A stretch of DNA of 64,000 nucleotides from contig NZ_AP021875.1 of the NCBI RefSeq assembly GCF_009688965.1, positions 868,001 to 932,000 on the forward strand, in the 5' to 3' direction. Positions within the stretch are counted from its first letter, which is position 1; each line of letters starts with the position of its first letter. Both the position numbers and the translations under genes were made by a program. Source of the DNA: Desulfosarcina widdelii (GTDB lineage Bacteria; Desulfobacterota; Desulfobacteria; Desulfobacterales; Desulfosarcinaceae). This document shows, in pieces, positions 18,327-27,654 of this stretch. A model generated the notes under the pieces. That model had not been told where the DNA came from, did no database searches, and saw nothing but the letters and a program-made list of their open reading frames with translations.

Positions 18327-18517
18327 TGGCGAGAAATGCAGTCTCCAGCTGGCTTTGGCAGCATAACATTTCCATCGGCGACGTGGTGATGATCACCGGC
18401 GCATCGATGGAGACGACCTGGCGCACCGTACAGGGCCAAGAGGACGATGAACGGGTGCTGGCGTACCTGCGTAAAAAAGGCTGTCCAGAACATATGATCG
18501 ATGACCGTATCGCATAA
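18326..18517 (+). CDS. Small early phage protein
   Basis: A 63-aa protein with possible HTH character (DVVMITGASMETTWRTVQG). It is overlapped at both ends by neighbouring genes, as usual in this operon. Function unknown. Confidence 0.55.
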   Translation: MARNAVSSWLWQHNISIGDVVMITGASMETTWRTVQGQEDDERVLAYLRKKGCPEHMIDDRIA

Positions 18518-18530
18518 AAAGGTGGTGAAC

Positions 18531-19175
18531 ATGGAAAACAGCGAAGTTGAAGTGATCGATCCGTTGACGGAGCAAGAAGAAAACCGTTTGGAGGAACTTG
18601 AGAGGGTCGTTGTCGAAGGCATGAAAGGTCCCTTCGATAGCGGGTTCGCGCTGCGGGAAATCCATGGGGAAAAATATTATCGCAAAACCCATCCGACCTT
18701 TGAGGTCTATGTGGAATCGAAATTCGGGATAGCCAGACAGACTGCCTATCGACTGATCGATGCCGCCAATGTTTTCGAAAATGTCACCCATGGGTTACAA
18801 AATCCACCTTTGGGTTCGGATATCAGCCCGTTTCTTTCCCTGCCATCGAACGAACGTCAGATCCGGTCGATGGCAAAACTTGCCGGACCGGAAGAACAGA
18901 TCGAGGTTTGGCAGCGTGCCGTCCAGACCTCCCCGAAAGGAAAGCCCACAGGTGCCCATGTCAATAAATTGGTCAACGAAAAATTAGGTGTCACCCTCCA
19001 GCGGACCGGAACGAAAATCACCCAGGCCGCGCGCGAACTACCCGAGGACTTTATACAAGCATTCCTGACGATCACGGAAAAACTCTTTGCCGCCAAGAAA
19101 GACAATTTCAAAGGGATCGACCGTAAAAAGGTGATCGAGTTCATCGAACGGTTGAGGCGTTTTATCGAGGATTGA
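18531..19175 (+). CDS. Early phage protein, possible DNA-binding
   Basis: A 214-aa protein with charged, helical N terminus. The central segment KFGIARQTAYRLIDAANVFENV resembles HTH regions of DUF3102/ParB-like replication proteins. The C terminus is basic (KKVIEFIERLRRF). An in-frame ATG lies at 18501; GGTGGTGA before 18531 favours the later one. It directly precedes the transposase gene. Confidence 0.6.
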   Translation: MENSEVEVIDPLTEQEENRLEELERVVVEGMKGPFDSGFALREIHGEKYYRKTHPTFEVYVESKFGIARQTAYRLIDAANVFENVTHGLQNPPLGSDISPFLSLPSNERQIRSMAKLAGPEEQIEVWQRAVQTSPKGKPTGAHVNKLVNEKLGVTLQRTGTKITQAARELPEDFIQAFLTITEKLFAAKKDNFKGIDRKKVIEFIERLRRFIED

Positions 19176-19177
19176 TC

Positions 19178-21316
19178 ATGCAGGCACTCACGGCAAAAGA
19201 AATATCAAAATTACTTGGCGTGACCGTCAGGGCATCCAGGAAACGGGCGCTGAAGGAGGGCTGGAAATATAGCCTGGCAACCGGCCGTGGTGGAAAGATC
19301 AAGCATTACCCCGTCAACCGCCTGCCCGAGGACATCCGTCTCCTTTATAATAAGGAAATAGTTTGTAACCTGCCGGAGGCATCCACGAATCGCCTTCCGA
19401 TGGCCGCACCGGAGAAAACGCCGGTGCCGGCGATGACCGAAAAGCAAAAGGCGGTATTCAGCGCAAAGACCGACCTGCTTCTGCAGTACATCCGCACCCT
19501 GGCCGCCGCCGGACATGGCAACAAGGCCGTGGCCCGGGACAATTTTATCCTGGCCTACAATTCCGGACTGATCTTCGAAGAGATCCACGCCATCGTCGGA
19601 CCGGTCTCCTGGAAAACCATCGAGGGCTGGAAGCGCACCATTCGTGCCGGCGGCGATCTTTCCGACCGCCGGGGCCGTTGGCGGCGTGGCAAATCCATCG
19701 TCACCGCGCAGCAGGCCACCATCATCCTCCAGATCTCCCTGCATCCAAACAAGCGTTTGATTTCCGAAATCATTCGTAAAGCCAAGAATCGCATGGCCGA
19801 ACTGGGGATCGACAACGGTCACAGCCCGGATACCTACCGGCGCTGGCTGATGGATTTCAAGGCCCACAATTATGACATCTGGTGTTTCCAGCGCCATGGC
19901 AAGAAATACTGGAACGACAATTGTTGCTATTCCATCGAGCGCAATCCGGAACTGATCAACGTGGGCGACATCCTGGTTGCCGACGGTCATAAACTCAACT
20001 TCCAGATCCTGAATCCGTGGACCGGCAAAATCGAGCGGATGCAACTGATCACGTTTTTTGACATGCGGTCCAATATGCCCTGCGGCTGGGAGATCGCCCC
20101 TACGGAGAACACGGTGGCGATTTCGGTCGCACTGCGCCGGGCGATCCTGATGCTGGGCAAGATCCCGCGCGTGGTCTACTTGGATAACGGTAAAGCCTTT
20201 AAAGCCAAGTATTTCCAGGGCACCGGCCTCGATACCGACCTCGAACAGGCTGGTCTTTCCGGCATCTACAGCAATCTGGGCATCCAGACCATTTTTGCCT
20301 GGGCGTATCACGGCCAATCCAAAACCGTGGAGCGTTTCTTTGGCGTTATGGCAGAAATGGAGCGCGACGCACCCACCTACACCGGCACCTCTATCGCCAA
20401 CAAGCCGCCGCGATTGATGCGCGGCGAAAAACTCCACCGCAAGGTTTACGAAAAAGTGGTGGCCGGCAAGTGCCTGACAATGGAAATGGCCCATTGCATG
20501 GTAGCCAACTGGATGGACGAATACGCCCGCCGGCCCCAGGAGCGCAGCAAATACCTGAAAGGCTGGGCGCCCATCGACCTGTTCGAACCGGGCAGGGGGA
20601 AGGGCGTCGATCCAATGGAGTTGACCGCCCTGATGTGGACCAGAAAGGACGCGTTGGTCCGTGCCAGCCGCATCTCTCACATGGGCCGCTACTATTATCA
20701 TGAGAATCTCTACGGCCGTCACCACAAGGTCGAAATCTACTACGACATCCAGGACCCCGGCTATATCGCCGTTTATGAAGACGGCGAGTTTGTCTGTATC
20801 GCACACGAACAGGAGACAACCCATCCGGCGGCCAGGCAGTTGGGGACCGAAGAGGACAATCTCCAGCTGGAACGGCAGATCGCAATCAAGCGCCACCAGT
20901 ACAAGCTGGCCAGTGGATTGTCCAAGATGCTGTTGGAAAAGGAAGTCCTGCCGGCGCATCAGCAGCAATTGGAACGCGACGGCGTAACGCCTGCCGGACC
21001 GCTGCAGATCGACCGTGAGTCCGCGCCCAAACAGCTCACCGCCGCCGACGAAAAACGAATTGAGCGGGAAGCGGCCGAGTATTTCGAATCGCACGAGGAA
21101 AAGCCGGTGAATGTCTTTGCCGAACTGGATCAGCTGGACGAGCCGGACCGGTACGAGCAGCTGGTCAGACTGGAGGCCCGGCAGGTGGTGATTCCGAAAA
21201 AGTGGCTGGCCTTCATGCGCTATTTCGAGCAGACGCCGACCTATCGCAGCCTCGAGGAGAACGATTATTGGGAACAGGTTCGCAAAAAGGAGGCCGTGAT
21301 GGCGGAGGCGATGTGA
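19178..21316 (+). CDS. MuA-type DDE transposase
   Basis: A 712-aa phage transposase. An N-terminal Mu-type DNA-binding HTH (AKEISKLLGVTVRASRKRA) is followed by subdomains that bind the phage ends. A retroviral-integrase-like core carries Asp269 (VADGHK), Asp336 (YLDNGK) and Glu385 (KTVERFF), and a Mu-transposase C-terminal beta-barrel follows. The first two positions coincide in number with the D269/D336 pair known for MuA. It catalyses integration and replicative transposition. ATG 19178 has GAGGA at six bases. Confidence 0.95.
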   Translation: MQALTAKEISKLLGVTVRASRKRALKEGWKYSLATGRGGKIKHYPVNRLPEDIRLLYNKEIVCNLPEASTNRLPMAAPEKTPVPAMTEKQKAVFSAKTDLLLQYIRTLAAAGHGNKAVARDNFILAYNSGLIFEEIHAIVGPVSWKTIEGWKRTIRAGGDLSDRRGRWRRGKSIVTAQQATIILQISLHPNKRLISEIIRKAKNRMAELGIDNGHSPDTYRRWLMDFKAHNYDIWCFQRHGKKYWNDNCCYSIERNPELINVGDILVADGHKLNFQILNPWTGKIERMQLITFFDMRSNMPCGWEIAPTENTVAISVALRRAILMLGKIPRVVYLDNGKAFKAKYFQGTGLDTDLEQAGLSGIYSNLGIQTIFAWAYHGQSKTVERFFGVMAEMERDAPTYTGTSIANKPPRLMRGEKLHRKVYEKVVAGKCLTMEMAHCMVANWMDEYARRPQERSKYLKGWAPIDLFEPGRGKGVDPMELTALMWTRKDALVRASRISHMGRYYYHENLYGRHHKVEIYYDIQDPGYIAVYEDGEFVCIAHEQETTHPAARQLGTEEDNLQLERQIAIKRHQYKLASGLSKMLLEKEVLPAHQQQLERDGVTPAGPLQIDRESAPKQLTAADEKRIEREAAEYFESHEEKPVNVFAELDQLDEPDRYEQLVRLEARQVVIPKKWLAFMRYFEQTPTYRSLEENDYWEQVRKKEAVMAEAM

Positions 21317-21354
21317 GTCGGCGATCCGCGAACGGATAACAGAAAGGAGCATCA

Positions 21355-22107
21355 ATGCCGGAATTACGCATATCTCACTCGGTTTTTATTCAAACGCAGA
21401 ATGTCCGCAACGTTGTAACGATGATGGACGATGTCGGAATGGATGTGGGCGAAGGCAAATTCGGAGTCGTCTACGGCAAAGCCGGACTGGGCAAATCCGA
21501 AACCGTAAAGTGGTATCATGCCAACCGTAAAAACACGGTGTATCTCGAATCCACGGCTATCTGGATCACCAGCGAATTGGAATTCCTGCGCGACTTTTGT
21601 TTCGAGCTGGGAATCGAGAACATTGCCCACCGCAAAGGCCGCTGCTTCCGTGACATCATCGAATATCTGTTCGAGCACCCGGATACCATCATTTTCATCG
21701 ACGAGGCCGGCCGGTTGAAGGGCGGCCATCTGGAGCTGATGCGCGATATCACCCGTATGACCCTGTGCCCCATTGTGCTGATCGGTGAGCACAATCTGTT
21801 GAACCTGCTTAAATACGGCGGCCGGGACGGAATTCAGACCCGTACCTTCAACCCGGTCAAATTCTCCCCCATGAAACAGAGCGATGTGATCATCTTCGCC
21901 AAGGAGGCCGCCGGGGTCAAGATCGGTGCGGATGTCTCTGCCATCCTGCATAAAACCGCCACCAAAAACACGACCGACGGCAATTTCCGGCTGGTCAAGC
22001 GGGCGCTGCAGTACGCGATCCAATATGCCAACGGCAAGAATACCGACCGGATTACGCCGGAGATTGCGAACATGGCCATCAAGTCGGCCATCAAGTGGAC
22101 AGAATAA
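21355..22107 (+). CDS. MuB-like AAA+ ATPase (target-selection protein)
   Basis: A 250-aa protein with Walker A YGKAGLGKSE (about 40-49) and Walker B IIFIDEAGR (about 112-120). MuB-type ATPases coat target DNA, activate the transposase and confer target immunity. It sits directly after the transposase gene, as in Mu. GAAAGGAG precedes the ATG. Confidence 0.9.
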   Translation: MPELRISHSVFIQTQNVRNVVTMMDDVGMDVGEGKFGVVYGKAGLGKSETVKWYHANRKNTVYLESTAIWITSELEFLRDFCFELGIENIAHRKGRCFRDIIEYLFEHPDTIIFIDEAGRLKGGHLELMRDITRMTLCPIVLIGEHNLLNLLKYGGRDGIQTRTFNPVKFSPMKQSDVIIFAKEAAGVKIGADVSAILHKTATKNTTDGNFRLVKRALQYAIQYANGKNTDRITPEIANMAIKSAIKWTE

Positions 22108-22118
22108 GGGAGTCCGCC

Positions 22119-22700
22119 ATGCCGAAACCGTTCGCCCAAAAAGTCCGGGAGATCATGCAGATCGACCTGAAAGGTCGCGAGGAGATCACTTACAACGATA
22201 TCGCCGTTCGCCTGGACATGATCTCCGACAAGGAAAAGCGTCCTCTTTATCGAACCATGAGGGATTTCATCAAGCGCGGCGAAGTGGTGCGCGTGCGGGA
22301 CGGCGTGCTGTCCTACAAAGGCCTGGGAAGGGAATTGCGGCCGGCGGACAAGACTCACTGCATGTTCCGGCTTATCCGGGCCAACCGGAAATCTACCCTC
22401 ATGGTCAGCGACCTGGTGGCTAACTGCAATGTGGAGGAATGCACGGCCAAGGAATACCTGCGCATGATGGTTCGGCACGGCTTCATGCGCCGCATCGATA
22501 TGCCTAACAACCAACCATCCCATTACAAAATGATCCACGATCCCGGTCCCAATTTGGTGAGGAACGAGGAGAACGCGGAAAAGATGCGACGGCTGCGCGA
22601 GAAACAAAAGGAAGTGGAGGCGGCGCTCACGGCTGTGGAATTGGCCGTTAAAAAGGGGCGGGCGGCCATCGCCGACATGGCCGTCATTACCAAGGAATAA
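22119..22700 (+). CDS. Winged-helix early phage protein
   Basis: A 193-aa protein with two winged-helix-like units (residues 20-75 and 85-135; YNDIAVRLDMI and CTAKEYLRMMVRHGFMRR) and a C-terminal coiled coil rich in Glu/Lys/Arg. It is a likely DNA-binding accessory protein. AAGGGAG before ATG 22119 sets the start; the open frame reaches back to 22095, overlapping the MuB gene. Confidence 0.65.
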   Translation: MPKPFAQKVREIMQIDLKGREEITYNDIAVRLDMISDKEKRPLYRTMRDFIKRGEVVRVRDGVLSYKGLGRELRPADKTHCMFRLIRANRKSTLMVSDLVANCNVEECTAKEYLRMMVRHGFMRRIDMPNNQPSHYKMIHDPGPNLVRNEENAEKMRRLREKQKEVEAALTAVELAVKKGRAAIADMAVITKE

Positions 22701-22704
22701 GCAC

Positions 22705-23019
22705 ATGAATCCCATTGTCGCCGTTTCGATAGAAAAGATGAGGCTTTATTTCGATGCCGCCACGTTTCTCCCGTACAGGCGGTACATTCTGCAGATCGTC
22801 CTGGAAGGCCGGCGCACCTGTCCCATTCAACGGTTCAAGAACAGGCAATCCGCCCTGGCTGAAAAATCTCAACTCGCCGGCTATCGGGGGATGCGGCCCA
22901 GAGTAGTCGACACCAAAACCGGTCTGGAGGTTCCCGATGAGGAAACGACACCATCCGGGCAAATGTCCGGTGAATGCGGTAGCCAACAGCAGGGCCTATT
23001 CCTGCCTGGACTGCAATAA
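22705..23019 (+). CDS. Small phage protein, unknown function
   Basis: A 104-aa protein, basic in the middle (PIQRFKNRQSALAEKS). It overlaps the start of the following zinc-ribbon frame by 83 bp, so its 3' part is uncertain. No family is recognised. Confidence 0.45.
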   Translation: MNPIVAVSIEKMRLYFDAATFLPYRRYILQIVLEGRRTCPIQRFKNRQSALAEKSQLAGYRGMRPRVVDTKTGLEVPDEETTPSGQMSGECGSQQQGLFLPGLQ

Positions 23020-23224
23020 CATCTTCCAGCCATTGCCAGGCTGGTCGGGTCGTTGTCTTTTGTGCGGTTCAACCGCGATCTGGCCGGTCGATGCCTGGAT
23101 GTTGGCGGAAGATGAGCAGGAACGCTTACAACCCTGGAGGAAAAAAGATCATGACGACTCCGACAATCAGCAACGGCAAGAAGTCTCTCCTTCATGTTGC
23201 GAAGTCACGGTTGGGACTGTCTGA
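22937..23224 (+). CDS. Small zinc-ribbon protein
   Basis: A 95-aa frame with CLDCNNIF...GRCLLCGS, a Cys-x2-Cys...Cys-x2-Cys ribbon at residues 23-44, which supports it as real coding sequence. It overlaps both neighbours. Function unknown. Confidence 0.5.
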   Translation: MRKRHHPGKCPVNAVANSRAYSCLDCNNIFQPLPGWSGRCLLCGSTAIWPVDAWMLAEDEQERLQPWRKKDHDDSDNQQRQEVSPSCCEVTVGTV

Positions 23225-23561
23225 CGTCGAATACCTCGATATTCTGGCCAACCATGGCAATGGGGCGCAGAGCAGCCGCGATCTTAACGACCATACGTTC
23301 GAGTCCGTGCTGGATCATTTTAAATCCCTCGGATTCGTTCCAAAGAATAAATTTTACCGCCCGGTTGGGAGTAAACAGCGGCTGTTGTGGAAAATCGCGG
23401 CCATCCTTAAGGAGCTTAAACGCGGCGACGATTATGCGGACTCCATTGCCGAGCGCATGTTCAAAGTGCAGTCCCACCGCTGGCTTGATGCCGACCAGCT
23501 GCGCAGACTGGTGGCCTCTCTCACTTATCACCAGAAACGAAAACGGAAGCGGCAGTCATGA
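23151..23561 (+). CDS. GemA / Mu gp16 family protein
   Basis: A 136-aa DUF1018 protein (LLHVAKSRLGLSDVEYLDILAN ... FESVLDHFKSLGF). In Mu, GemA modulates host gene expression and DNA topology. GGAGG precedes ATG 23151; the upstream part of the open frame overlaps the zinc-ribbon gene and is excluded. Confidence 0.85.
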   Translation: MTTPTISNGKKSLLHVAKSRLGLSDVEYLDILANHGNGAQSSRDLNDHTFESVLDHFKSLGFVPKNKFYRPVGSKQRLLWKIAAILKELKRGDDYADSIAERMFKVQSHRWLDADQLRRLVASLTYHQKRKRKRQS

Positions 23562-23932
23562 TGAATGTAGACGATATTCTGCTGAGCCCTCATTTCCATA
23601 AAAACTGGGACACGCGGATGGGTTGCGATCCGTCTCCGGAGGCGGTCATGGCCGTCATCCGCAGCGGCATCCGGGTACACAGCGGCCGGGAATTGCGGGA
23701 TCTGGCCAATCAGCGCTTTGTCATGCTGGCCGTCTACTGGCATCCGGATCTGGACATCGTCATCAGTGTCGACACGACCATGCGACCGTGGCGGGCGATC
23801 TCGGTGCTCAGCAGGGATTCCTGGCGCCGGCGACAGGAAAGGAAAATCCGCAAGCCCAAGCGTCGGAAACATGACAAACCGGGCGGCCGGTTGCGTCGCA
23901 AACCAACCGAGAAAAAATGGAGGTTCCGATGA
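23558..23932 (+). CDS. Phage protein, unknown, basic C terminus
   Basis: A 124-aa protein. A ~80-residue folded part is followed by an Arg/Lys-rich tail (KIRKPKRRKHDKPGGRLRRK) that suggests nucleic-acid binding. It overlaps GemA by 4 bp. Confidence 0.6.
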   Translation: MMNVDDILLSPHFHKNWDTRMGCDPSPEAVMAVIRSGIRVHSGRELRDLANQRFVMLAVYWHPDLDIVISVDTTMRPWRAISVLSRDSWRRRQERKIRKPKRRKHDKPGGRLRRKPTEKKWRFR

Positions 23933-24099
23933 GCAACATCAGTCAGGAAGATATCGGCCTGGTGCTGGATTTCATGAAGGAACGGAAATCCGATTTCGAA
24001 CGGTTTTTGAGCGAGGATCGCGGTCTGAGCGCCCATGCCGCAACGTTCATCCTCGAGGATCTGGAGTTCCATCTGAAACACGAGCAAGTCGAATCGTGA
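23929..24099 (+). CDS. Small phage protein
   Basis: A 56-aa acidic helical protein (QEDIGLVLDFMKERKSDFERFL). It overlaps the preceding stop (ATGA) and the next GTG start (GTGA), so translational coupling is likely. Function unknown. Confidence 0.55.
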   Translation: MSNISQEDIGLVLDFMKERKSDFERFLSEDRGLSAHAATFILEDLEFHLKHEQVES

Positions 24100-24296
24100 G
24101 TCGCGGACAGGAACAGATCCTCGGCTATGTGAGGCAACTGGACTTGTTGTGCCGGGAGATGAACGGGAACCTGAGCGTCGGCATCGCTTCGCGCATGCTG
24201 GTGATCTCGACCTGTATCAACGACATCCTGCTGGCGCAGCTAACCAAACACAAGCCGGATGTATTCGGATCGGAATCGATAGAGATGCCGGATTGA
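24096..24296 (+). CDS. Small phage protein, GTG start
   Basis: A 66-aa frame beginning at GTG 24096, which overlaps the stop of the previous gene as GTGA. It is helical (EQILGYVRQLDLLCREM). The tight coupling in the operon is the main support. Function unknown. Confidence 0.5.
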   Translation: MSRGQEQILGYVRQLDLLCREMNGNLSVGIASRMLVISTCINDILLAQLTKHKPDVFGSESIEMPD

Positions 24297-24315
24297 ACCG
24301 GAGAAGGAGGAAATC

Positions 24316-24933
24316 ATGCCGGAAACATTGAATTTAGACGATTTCATGGAAGATGCGCGGGGGCGCCTGGTCCCGAAGAGCATTGTCCCGGAGATCGACC
24401 GGGAGAGGGATGCGCTGGTTCGCGAAACTGTCGATGCGGCCAGGGAGCTTCAACAGAAGATGACCAAATTCAAGATGCGGGCCATGGGTGACGTTCATGC
24501 ATTCGTCGAGCTTTCCGCCGAGAAATACAAGGCCCGGCTGGGCGGGAACAAGGGCAACATCACCATGGTTTCCTTCGACGGTCGTTTGAAAGTCCAGATT
24601 TCCATTGCTGAACATATCACCTTCGACGAACGCCTGAAGGCCGCCAAGACGCTGATCGACGAATGCCTGACCAGCTGGACGGACAACGGCCGCGATGAGA
24701 TCAAAATGATCGTCATGGACGCCTTTGATGTGGACAAGGACGGCTGTTTGAACGTCCGCCAGATCCTCGGCCTGCGCCGTTTCGAAATAGAGGACGAGAC
24801 GTGGCAGCGCGCCATGGAGGCCATCAGCGACAGCATCCAGGTGATGGGCTCGAAAAGCTATCTGCGGGTGTACGAACGCACGGCGGCGGACGGCCGGTGG
24901 GAGCCCGTACCGCTGGATCTGGCGGCGTTGTAA
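24316..24933 (+). CDS. DUF3164 family phage protein
   Basis: A 205-aa protein with the DUF3164 signature, including NITMVSFDGRLKVQISIAEH and a C-terminal SKSYLRVYER segment. DUF3164 proteins are conserved in the early region of Mu-like phages between GemA and lysis genes; the role is unknown. GGAGAAGGAGG precedes the ATG. Confidence 0.8.
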   Translation: MPETLNLDDFMEDARGRLVPKSIVPEIDRERDALVRETVDAARELQQKMTKFKMRAMGDVHAFVELSAEKYKARLGGNKGNITMVSFDGRLKVQISIAEHITFDERLKAAKTLIDECLTSWTDNGRDEIKMIVMDAFDVDKDGCLNVRQILGLRRFEIEDETWQRAMEAISDSIQVMGSKSYLRVYERTAADGRWEPVPLDLAAL

Positions 24934-25006
24934 CTGCGAAACGCCTCCTCTTTTCGGGATGGGGCGTCGTCGTCTGGTGGCGCGGACGGCCTGAAGAGCA
25001 GCCGGG

Positions 25007-25210
25007 ATGAGGGAAACCGTGCCCAAGATCGCCCGCCAGATAGAAAAACGGATTTGCATGTATTGTGGCGGTTACACATTCCGCAGGCGTCCGGTCGGGC
25101 TCTGGGCCTATTGCACAGAACACGAAAAATGGGCTGATGACGATCCGAAGAAACCGCCTCCCGGTAAACGGTCCTGCGATAAGTTTTTCGTAAAAGGAGA
25201 GAAAAAATGA
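25007..25210 (+). CDS. Small Cys-containing phage protein
   Basis: A 67-aa basic protein with CMYC, a His-Glu-Lys segment and CDKFF, suggesting a small zinc-binding unit. It overlaps the next start by 4 bp. Function unknown. Confidence 0.55.
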   Translation: MRETVPKIARQIEKRICMYCGGYTFRRRPVGLWAYCTEHEKWADDDPKKPPPGKRSCDKFFVKGEKK

Positions 25211-25623
25211 TCGAAATGGCGGGATGGATTTTAGCGATATTGCTTGGCATGGCGATGCTCTACGGCTTTTTAAAACAGGAGCATGAGCTAATCGAGGAAT
25301 GGAGAGAAGGCTCCATCCGGGAAGCCCTCGAGGTTCAGGAAAAGCTGATCGATGCCAAGGCTGAATATCTCACCGCCCACACGGAAAGAATAAAAAACGA
25401 GCCGCCACCGATCACGATATCCGGCGACGGCCTGGAACCGCATCTTGAAACGATCATGTGGGATCTTTTTGAAAAAATCCAAATAAGGGCCGCCAAAGAA
25501 GGACTCAATCAGCTGTGTTTGGATAACTCGACGGTGACCAATCGTCCCGAGCAGGATTCCATCCTGGAAGAGATCCTGACAAGGGATGATCGTCTGCGCC
25601 CGGACCAAGGAGGTTTATTATGA
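25207..25623 (+). CDS. Membrane-anchored phage protein sharing a C-terminal module with the tape measure
   Basis: A 138-aa protein with an N-terminal transmembrane helix (residues 6-22) and a helical charged linker. Its module ITISGDGLEPHLETIMWDLF...RAAKEGLNQL closely matches the last ~40 residues of the tape-measure protein at 39879. Function unknown, but the shared module suggests a common partner. It overlaps neighbours at both ends. Confidence 0.65.
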   Translation: MIEMAGWILAILLGMAMLYGFLKQEHELIEEWREGSIREALEVQEKLIDAKAEYLTAHTERIKNEPPPITISGDGLEPHLETIMWDLFEKIQIRAAKEGLNQLCLDNSTVTNRPEQDSILEEILTRDDRLRPDQGGLL

Positions 25624-25814
25624 ACGAATTGCAAGAAAACAGATCGAATATCGTGCATCTGCAGATTCCCTGCAGCTATTGCGGGACCATTATCATGGAA
25701 ATCGACTGCGACCCGGACGCCAATGCCGTCGGGATTCTTACCTGCCCGGAATGCGGGGATACGCGGACGTTCGATGTAACGGATATGCTGGCCATGGCAG
25801 AAATCGCTGGATGA
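25620..25814 (+). CDS. Small zinc-ribbon phage protein
   Basis: A 64-aa protein with CSYCGTII...CPECGDTR, a classic two-knuckle zinc ribbon. AGGAGG overlaps the upstream stop. Possibly a transcript-binding or protein-binding adaptor. Confidence 0.6.
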   Translation: MNELQENRSNIVHLQIPCSYCGTIIMEIDCDPDANAVGILTCPECGDTRTFDVTDMLAMAEIAG

Positions 25815-25841
25815 CGGCACCGAGAAGCCAGGGAGTTTGAT

Positions 25842-25997
25842 GTGAATAGACAGTTACTTATAACGGCCAGGATTTGTTTAACTGCCGGCACTCTGATTGT
25901 TGCTATCGGAACGGTAATTTTTCAAGAAGCTACTGTCGCAAGCCAGACTGCCGGGTGGTTGTGTGCAGCTATTTTCGTGGCGTTTGATAGTATTTAA
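25842..25997 (+). CDS. Small single-TM protein, GTG start
   Basis: A 51-aa frame from GTG 25842, preceded by AGGGAG. It holds one long hydrophobic segment (ICLTAGTLIVAIGTVIF) and a second weaker one. It lies just before the AT-rich inverted insert and closes the early operon. The 25998-26149 spacer shows no gene. Confidence 0.45.
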   Translation: MNRQLLITARICLTAGTLIVAIGTVIFQEATVASQTAGWLCAAIFVAFDSI

Positions 25998-26149
25998 CTC
26001 GTAGAAGATAGGACGTAAGCTTTAGGGGTTTCATACTCTATTGAAGAAAGCTGAAGTTGATCTGGTTTTATCGCTCTTTGAAAATTTGTATTGGTAACAT
26101 CAATGATGGATCGCGTGTAGTCGTTTTGTGCACCCTTACAAGCAAGAGG

Positions 26150-26971
26150 TTAGAGGTCGATCCTTTCAATCTCTTCCATTGCCATCGTTTTTATAAGTGC
26201 TTCGTCGGACTGGAATAGTGTAAAATAGTTGATATTACTTTCATTTAGGTTCGAGAGAACCTTAGACCTCTCCGATCTTGGTATGGTAATCTTAACCAGG
26301 ATATTTTGGTCTTTGTCTCCTCTTGACGTCACAGCCTCGTGAGAGCAAAAGGTGTGTTGATTGTTCTTAAAAAAGGTGCAGATTGTATATCTCGCTTGTT
26401 GAAGGAAATGCCTTTTGTGTGTGCGAACATATGGGCCACGTACGTTTATTTGAGGCGCACCTAAGAACCCGCCCTTGACCCCCATTTTGCTATCCACAAA
26501 AGCGAAGATAGACGCTTTTTCCGAATCAGACTTATCCGCAAATGCGAAGAAAGCAGCCACCAGCGGTGAGGCTGTCCAGTCAAGAAGTGGTGAGGGAAAA
26601 CCATGGTGCCTCAAATACACCCAGAACGAATAGTCAGGGATGTTTGGTAAGGCAACCTCACCAGGGTTTTCATCCAAATGTCTTTCAAGTTCCTCGTACG
26701 GTGTGGTATTCCATTCCTTTTCCGTAAATGTTTCAATACGGGGCGTGCATCGCACAACGGCCTGAGCGTAATCAAGTATCGTCCATGTTCTTGCAGATAC
26801 TCGCTCCAACGTCGTTTCCAACTTCCAATCGGAATCTGTTTGGCCTCTATAGAGAACGCGATTTCTATAAGTGATGCCTGAGCCTTCAATCTTATATTCT
26901 CCGAATTCCTTTTTTACAGTATCAATTGCGGCCGGAAATTCACACCAACTTGTCAAGTTTATGGTTTTCAT
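26150..26971 (-). CDS. FRG domain protein (probable defence moron)
   Basis: A 273-aa protein. The FRG-domain hallmarks are present: LYRGQTDSDWKLETTLER (about 41-58), HHGFPSPLLDWTASPLVAAFFAF (about 122-144) and HFLQQARYTICTF. FRG genes recur in bacterial and prophage defence islands, but the biochemical activity is not settled. It is AT-rich and inverted relative to the phage, marking it as an acquired moron. The stop codon lies in CTCTAACC, as in nearby cassette genes. Confidence 0.8.
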   Translation of the reverse strand: MKTINLTSWCEFPAAIDTVKKEFGEYKIEGSGITYRNRVLYRGQTDSDWKLETTLERVSARTWTILDYAQAVVRCTPRIETFTEKEWNTTPYEELERHLDENPGEVALPNIPDYSFWVYLRHHGFPSPLLDWTASPLVAAFFAFADKSDSEKASIFAFVDSKMGVKGGFLGAPQINVRGPYVRTHKRHFLQQARYTICTFFKNNQHTFCSHEAVTSRGDKDQNILVKITIPRSERSKVLSNLNESNINYFTLFQSDEALIKTMAMEEIERIDL

Positions 26972-27046
26972 CTTTTGCCTCAGCGCCGCGTTTCAGCGGA
27001 CGCATGATCCTCTCGATCCGTTGAAAGCGCATAGTTCGGTATTTCA

Positions 27047-27544
27047 TTATGCAATTCTTAAGATTCCACTAACTCCTACAGAATTTCCATCGCACAGAAT
27101 CCAAATTTGATTAAAAGGGTGATTTTCAGGAACATAAATACGGCTCTTATTCTTTTTATAGTCACTCAGGCCCCATAACGAAAATCCATTCCTAATCAGT
27201 AGCCATACCGGGGAAAAAGAATATTGTTTTTCTGCCTTTTTACCAAGCCGCCTATTTAGTGAACCAAGCGCCCTTATATCAACTGGTGTCATTCGTCTTT
27301 TTAGATGTATTTCTTTTGAATAATGTGATGATTCACGATTACCGAGTCTTATTGCCGCTTCCTCATCTGTCCCATATGAGTGGACGACCTCAATACCAAT
27401 TTTCCTTTTATGTAGTTTACAAAATGCATCTGGCATTGGGGGTCTATGCAGTGCGCCAAATGCAAACTGCTTTTTATGCGTTTGATTATATTCTCGGATA
27501 AAATTAATTATAGCGTAATATTCAAGATTCTCTTTTTGAGTCAT
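27047..27544 (-). CDS. Moron protein, possible nuclease-like fold
   Basis: A 165-aa basic protein. PMPDAFCKLHKRKIGIEVV vaguely resembles the PD...(D/E)xK core arrangement of restriction-like nucleases, without certainty. It lies between the FRG gene and another orphan on the same strand. AT content is unlike the phage body. Confidence 0.5.
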   Translation of the reverse strand: MTQKENLEYYAIINFIREYNQTHKKQFAFGALHRPPMPDAFCKLHKRKIGIEVVHSYGTDEEAAIRLGNRESSHYSKEIHLKRRMTPVDIRALGSLNRRLGKKAEKQYSFSPVWLLIRNGFSLWGLSDYKKNKSRIYVPENHPFNQIWILCDGNSVGVSGILRIA

Positions 27545-27654
27545 TTTTTTATACCGGACACCGGGCCTTAAAGGTGTGACAGCATTAACTTTGATGACCT
27601 GCTGAGTTTAGCGAAGCTAGTACTATGCTGTTTCGAATTCCCTACAGGCTTAGG

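Noticed and set aside
19211..21355. A 714-aa open frame antisense to the transposase gene
   Set aside because: Shadow of the GC-rich MuA gene; no domain, no ribosome-binding site, composition typical of antisense reading. The 718-aa frame at 30972-33128 antisense to the terminase is rejected for the same reason.
26975..27040. Imperfect inverted repeat (GCGCTTTCAACGGA / TCCGCTGAAACGCG) between two moron genes, resembling an attC
   Set aside because: No R' of GTTRRRY type and no complementarity to a cassette start, so not called as attC.
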